Part shown: one piece after another, positions 62,063-64,000 of the stretch
Layout of the letters: each line of letters opens with the position of its first letter
How positions within the stretch are numbered: position 1 is the stretch's first letter
NCBI RefSeq assembly: GCF_017745675.1
Contig: NZ_JAFLJM010000008.1
Location: forward strand, 124,001 to 188,000
DNA: 64,000 nucleotides
Origin: Alkalihalobacillus sp. BA299
GTDB lineage: Bacteria; Bacillota; Bacilli; Bacillales; Bacillaceae_F
Direction of reading: 5' to 3'
Notes under the pieces: generated by a model
Seen by the model: the letters and a program-made list of their open reading frames with translations, nothing else
Databases searched by the model: none
What the model was told of the DNA's origin: nothing
Position numbers and translations under genes: made by a program

Positions 62063-62290
62063 ATGTTATCAAACATCGGAATTCCTGGTTTAATTCTTGT
62101 ATTAGTCATTGCCTTAATTATTTTTGGCCCGTCAAAACTTCCAGAGATTGGACGAGCTTTTGGATCAACATTAAAAGAATTTAAAAAAGCGACCCATGAG
62201 TTAGTGAATGACGATAACAAAAAAGAAAAAGTAGAAGAAAAAACAAAGCTACAAGCTATTGAACAGTCTAATAGTAAAACAGGAAGCTAG
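62063..62290 (+). CDS. tatA: Sec-independent translocase protein TatA
   Basis: A 75-residue protein. One N-terminal membrane helix ([16 protein letters not shown]), the [14 protein letters not shown] hinge and amphipathic helix [13 protein letters not shown], then a charged tail. It forms the Tat pore with TatC. Following phoX it parallels B. subtilis phoD-tatAd-tatCd. AAGGAGGC precedes the ATG. Confidence 0.96.
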   Translation: MLSNIGIPGLILVLVIALIIFGPSKLPEIGRAFGSTLKEFKKATHELVNDDNKKEKVEEKTKLQAIEQSNSKTGS

Positions 62291-62310
62291 AAGATAAAAA
62301 TATCACTTCG

Positions 62311-62404
62311 GTGTCTAGCACTGGCAATTCTTTAATACATCTAAGTATCCAAAATTCACAGAAAAAACTTAAACAATTTTGTGGCAAGGTCCAGTGCTAG
62401 ACAC
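62311..62404. repeat. 94-bp inverted-repeat element between tatA and tatC
   Basis: GTGTCTAGCACTGG (62311-62324) is the exact reverse complement of CCAGTGCTAGACAC (62391-62404). The 66-nt interior can form a second hairpin (CCAAAATT/AATTTTGTGG). It is MITE-like or an mRNA processing hairpin; no open frame. Confidence 0.7.
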
Positions 62405-62448
62405 GTTACTTTTTAACTTCATCCTCTTCTAATGAAAGGAGTTTAGGG

Positions 62449-63180
62449 ATGGAAAAAAACGGTATGCAACTCGTTGATCATTTAACAGAATTACGTAGTC
62501 GAATTATTGTTACTTTAATAGCTTTTGTCATTGCCCTAATTGGCTCATTTGTTTTTGTAAAAGACATTTATCAATACTTAGTAAAGGACTTTGATGGAAA
62601 ACTAGCACTATTAGGTCCAGGCGATATTCTTTGGGTGTATATGATGATTGCAGCGGTAATTGCCATTGCGATTACAATCCCCATTGCAGCCTTTCAATTA
62701 TGGCGATTTATCAAACCGGCCCTCACAAAACACGAGCAACGAACCACTTTACTTTTCATTCCTGGTTTATTTACTTTATTTATTGGTGGTATATCCTTTG
62801 GTTACTTTGTTTTGTTTCCACTCGTTCTTACCTTTTTAACGAGTATCGCCGGAGATCAATTTGAAACGTTTTTCACAGCAGAAAAGTATTTTCAGTTTAT
62901 GCTCCACCTGACATTACCTTTTGGCTTTTTATTTGAAATGCCTGCAGTAGTCATGTTCTTGACTAAATTAGGAATTGTAAACCCTCAAAAACTTGTTAAA
63001 GTAAGAAAATTTGCTTATTTTTTACTCATTGTCCTTTCTGTTTTAATAACACCTCCTGATTTTATTTCAGATGTTTTAGTCATTATTCCTTTATTAATTT
63101 TGTACGAAATTAGCATTACGTTAAGCAAAATCGTTTATAGGAAAAAGATTTCTACAGAAGCATCTGTCGCTTCGAGTTAA
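62449..63180 (+). CDS. tatC: Sec-independent translocase protein TatC
   Basis: A 243-residue protein with six hydrophobic segments. LVDHLTELRSRIIVTLIAF is the conserved N-terminal motif, and FGFLFEMPAVVMFLTKLGIV and PPDFISDVLVIIPLLILYEI are standard. It recognises twin-arginine signals. It lies 158 nt after tatA with the inverted-repeat element between. AAAGGAGTTTAGGG precedes the ATG. Confidence 0.96.
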   Translation: MEKNGMQLVDHLTELRSRIIVTLIAFVIALIGSFVFVKDIYQYLVKDFDGKLALLGPGDILWVYMMIAAVIAIAITIPIAAFQLWRFIKPALTKHEQRTTLLFIPGLFTLFIGGISFGYFVLFPLVLTFLTSIAGDQFETFFTAEKYFQFMLHLTLPFGFLFEMPAVVMFLTKLGIVNPQKLVKVRKFAYFLLIVLSVLITPPDFISDVLVIIPLLILYEISITLSKIVYRKKISTEASVASS

Positions 63181-63193
63181 AGGAGGAAGTTGA

Positions 63194-63244
63194 GTGATTG
63201 TCGTTTGTCCTAAACATGTAAAAAATAGCCAAGGAAATAAATAA
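63194..63244 (+). pseudogene. Possible truncated small CxxH protein
   Basis: AAAGGAGGAAGTTGA gives an excellent ribosome site for a GTG, but only MIVVCPKHVKNSQGNK follows before TAA. The CPKH start recalls small CxxH/CxxC Bacillus proteins of about 50 residues, so this may be a 5' stub cut by an insertion or deletion. It could also be a real 16-residue peptide. Confidence 0.35.
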
Positions 63245-63279
63245 TTCATTAAACCAATTTACATTAACATCAAAAAGAA

Positions 63280-63328
63280 ATCTCCCTCTTCATGTACGGT
63301 GAGCGGTGCCAAGTGAAAAGAGGGAGAT
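63280..63328. repeat. Strong hairpin of unknown role
   Basis: ATCTCCCTCTT (63280-63290) pairs perfectly with AAGAGGGAGAT (63318-63328). The 27-nt loop is GC-richer than its surroundings. On the minus strand it is followed by TTCTTTTT, so it may be a terminator, or a relic of a mobile element end. Confidence 0.5.
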
Positions 63329-63436
63329 GAATTTCGGATAGTGATAACGGAACTGGGTCGTCATTTACAGCTTCATTACAAGCATACTTTTTATCAGCTC
63401 TATTTTTTTAAAATTACCACTGTATCTTTCACTCCA

Positions 63437-63562
63437 TCAGTCTGAAAACGTTTGGATTGGATCTCCTGCTTTTTTATAAATTTCCGTCACAAGTGTTGTC
63501 GTCATCGTTGCGGATTGTCCATCTACAAATGGAAGGCGGTCTTTTTCAATCGTTCCACCTCC
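63437..63562 (-). pseudogene. Unassigned gene tail, possibly oxidoreductase-like
   Basis: The minus strand reads IEKDRLPFVDGQSATMTTTL and VTEIYKKAGDPIQTFSD then TGA. PFVDGQSA...EIYKKA resembles the C-terminal end of Gfo/Idh/MocA oxidoreductases, weakly. It is in the same frame as the following pseudogene, separated only by a TAG, so both may be one decayed gene. Confidence 0.35.
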
Positions 63563-64000
63563 CTACAAAGCTGAAATAGAAATAGACTTACGATCCACTT
63601 CATATCCTATTCGAATTTTTTCTTTCTCTACAGGGCCCTTTGAAAACCATTTAATATTTTTAGAGGTAGTCCCCGAAACGTTTAATAGCGTATTTACTTC
63701 TGTTAAACTTTCAGCTTGGTGGATACAAACATCAGTACAATGCTCCAAGTCTAGTACTATTTCGCCTGCTGTTTTTATGGATAGATTCGTAAAATCAATG
63801 TTCTTTCCATAAGAGGCGATGACTCCTTGATCAGCATTCATGATCACCATCAAAAACACCACTTCCGGTAAAAGCAACATGCTCTAACCCTTCCCCATCG
63901 AGTGGTGACTGACAACGGACGACCTCCTCGCCTTCAAAGCTCGATATAATTAATGGAAAATCCGTAAATTCACGAGAAAATAATACAACAGCACCAGCTT
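63563..64000 (-). pseudogene. Frameshifted unidentified gene, cut by the right edge
   Basis: From the right edge one minus-strand frame reads AGAVVLFSREFTDFPLIISS, then GEEVVRCQSPLDGEG and GVFDGDHEC before a TGA at 63833-63831. The sense continues one frame over as NADQGVIASYGKNIDFTNLS through TAGEIVLDLEH to KSISISAL and a TAG at 63565-63563. The smooth continuation suggests a frameshift near 63840-63865. I do not recognise the family. A start at 63880 would have no ribosome site. Confidence 0.45.

Noticed and set aside
63272-63330. Group II intron 3' end (domain V-like hairpin)
   Set aside because: The loop does not contain the catalytic AGC/GAAA arrangement of domain V in the right places, and no reverse transcriptase remnant is present; kept only as an unexplained hairpin.

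Overview
The window is low-GC Firmicutes DNA from a spore-forming, bacillithiol-producing member of the Bacillaceae. Its housekeeping backbone matches Bacillus gene order in pieces (pta-hemQ, cwlJ-gerQ, ywdK, ywdI, ung, yojF-bshB2, ywbE), recalled from family knowledge. Accessory catabolic clusters interrupt that backbone. Two of them carry transporter families that are usually ion-coupled (TRAP, SSF), which fits a Na+-using lifestyle but does not prove one. I see no rRNA, tRNA, CRISPR array or intact transposase. Most genes lie on the minus strand.

Layout. 1-8.3 kb: pta (cut by the left edge), an enoyl-CoA hydratase with its own promoter/operator, hemQ, the germination pair cwlJ-gerQ, ywdK, ywdI, an orphan sensor kinase and a pepF-type oligopeptidase. 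8.3-20.9 kb: a large minus-strand catabolic operon headed by a TetR gene. It encodes an acyl-CoA ligase, acyl-CoA dehydrogenase, MDR oxidoreductase, two enoyl-CoA hydratases, a TRAP transporter, a ComB-like phosphatase, an APH-like kinase and a 3-hydroxyacyl-CoA dehydrogenase. A cre-like site lies in its leader. 21-24.6 kb: a nitrogen operon, amtB - DUF294 nucleotidyltransferase - DnaQ-like exonuclease - GlnR/TnrA-type regulator. 24.7-26.3 kb: ung and an inositol-monophosphatase-family gene. 26.3-34 kb: a LacI-controlled sugar operon with an RbsABC-type importer, two PfkB-family kinases and a class II aldolase, reading as uptake and double phosphorylation of a ketohexose.

34-43.5 kb: yojF-bshB2, a truncated SDR pseudogene, a DUF1801 gene, glnA, cshA, a cold-shock gene, queF, a fatty acid desaturase with a heptanucleotide repeat upstream, a LOG-family gene and the ywbE pair. 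43.4-55.6 kb: a 12-kb peptidase, amino-acid and redox gene block bounded by two perfect 98-bp direct repeats. It holds two M20 peptidases, one M28 peptidase, an enolase-superfamily enzyme, a PanE-like reductase, an OYE-family reductase, an SDR, an SSF symporter with a 37-aa membrane partner, and an Lrp regulator. 55.5-64 kb: glnS, a 49-aa gene, a GAF/HisKA_3 two-component system, phoX-tatA-tatC, and a decayed right edge.

The strongest regulatory observation is that glnA and amtB, 13 kb apart, carry paired TGTNA-N7-TNACA boxes in nearly identical positions relative to their predicted start sites (about -49 and +18). The amtB operon itself encodes a GlnR/TnrA-type regulator and lacks a PII gene. 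Other unexplained structure includes two copies of a 21-bp tandem-repeat element encoding VENK heptads, a roughly 150-bp interspersed repeat, a decayed paralogue of the regulator's 3' end, and a family of terminators sharing one core sequence. Promoter and start-site positions are read by eye from consensus matches and are predictions.
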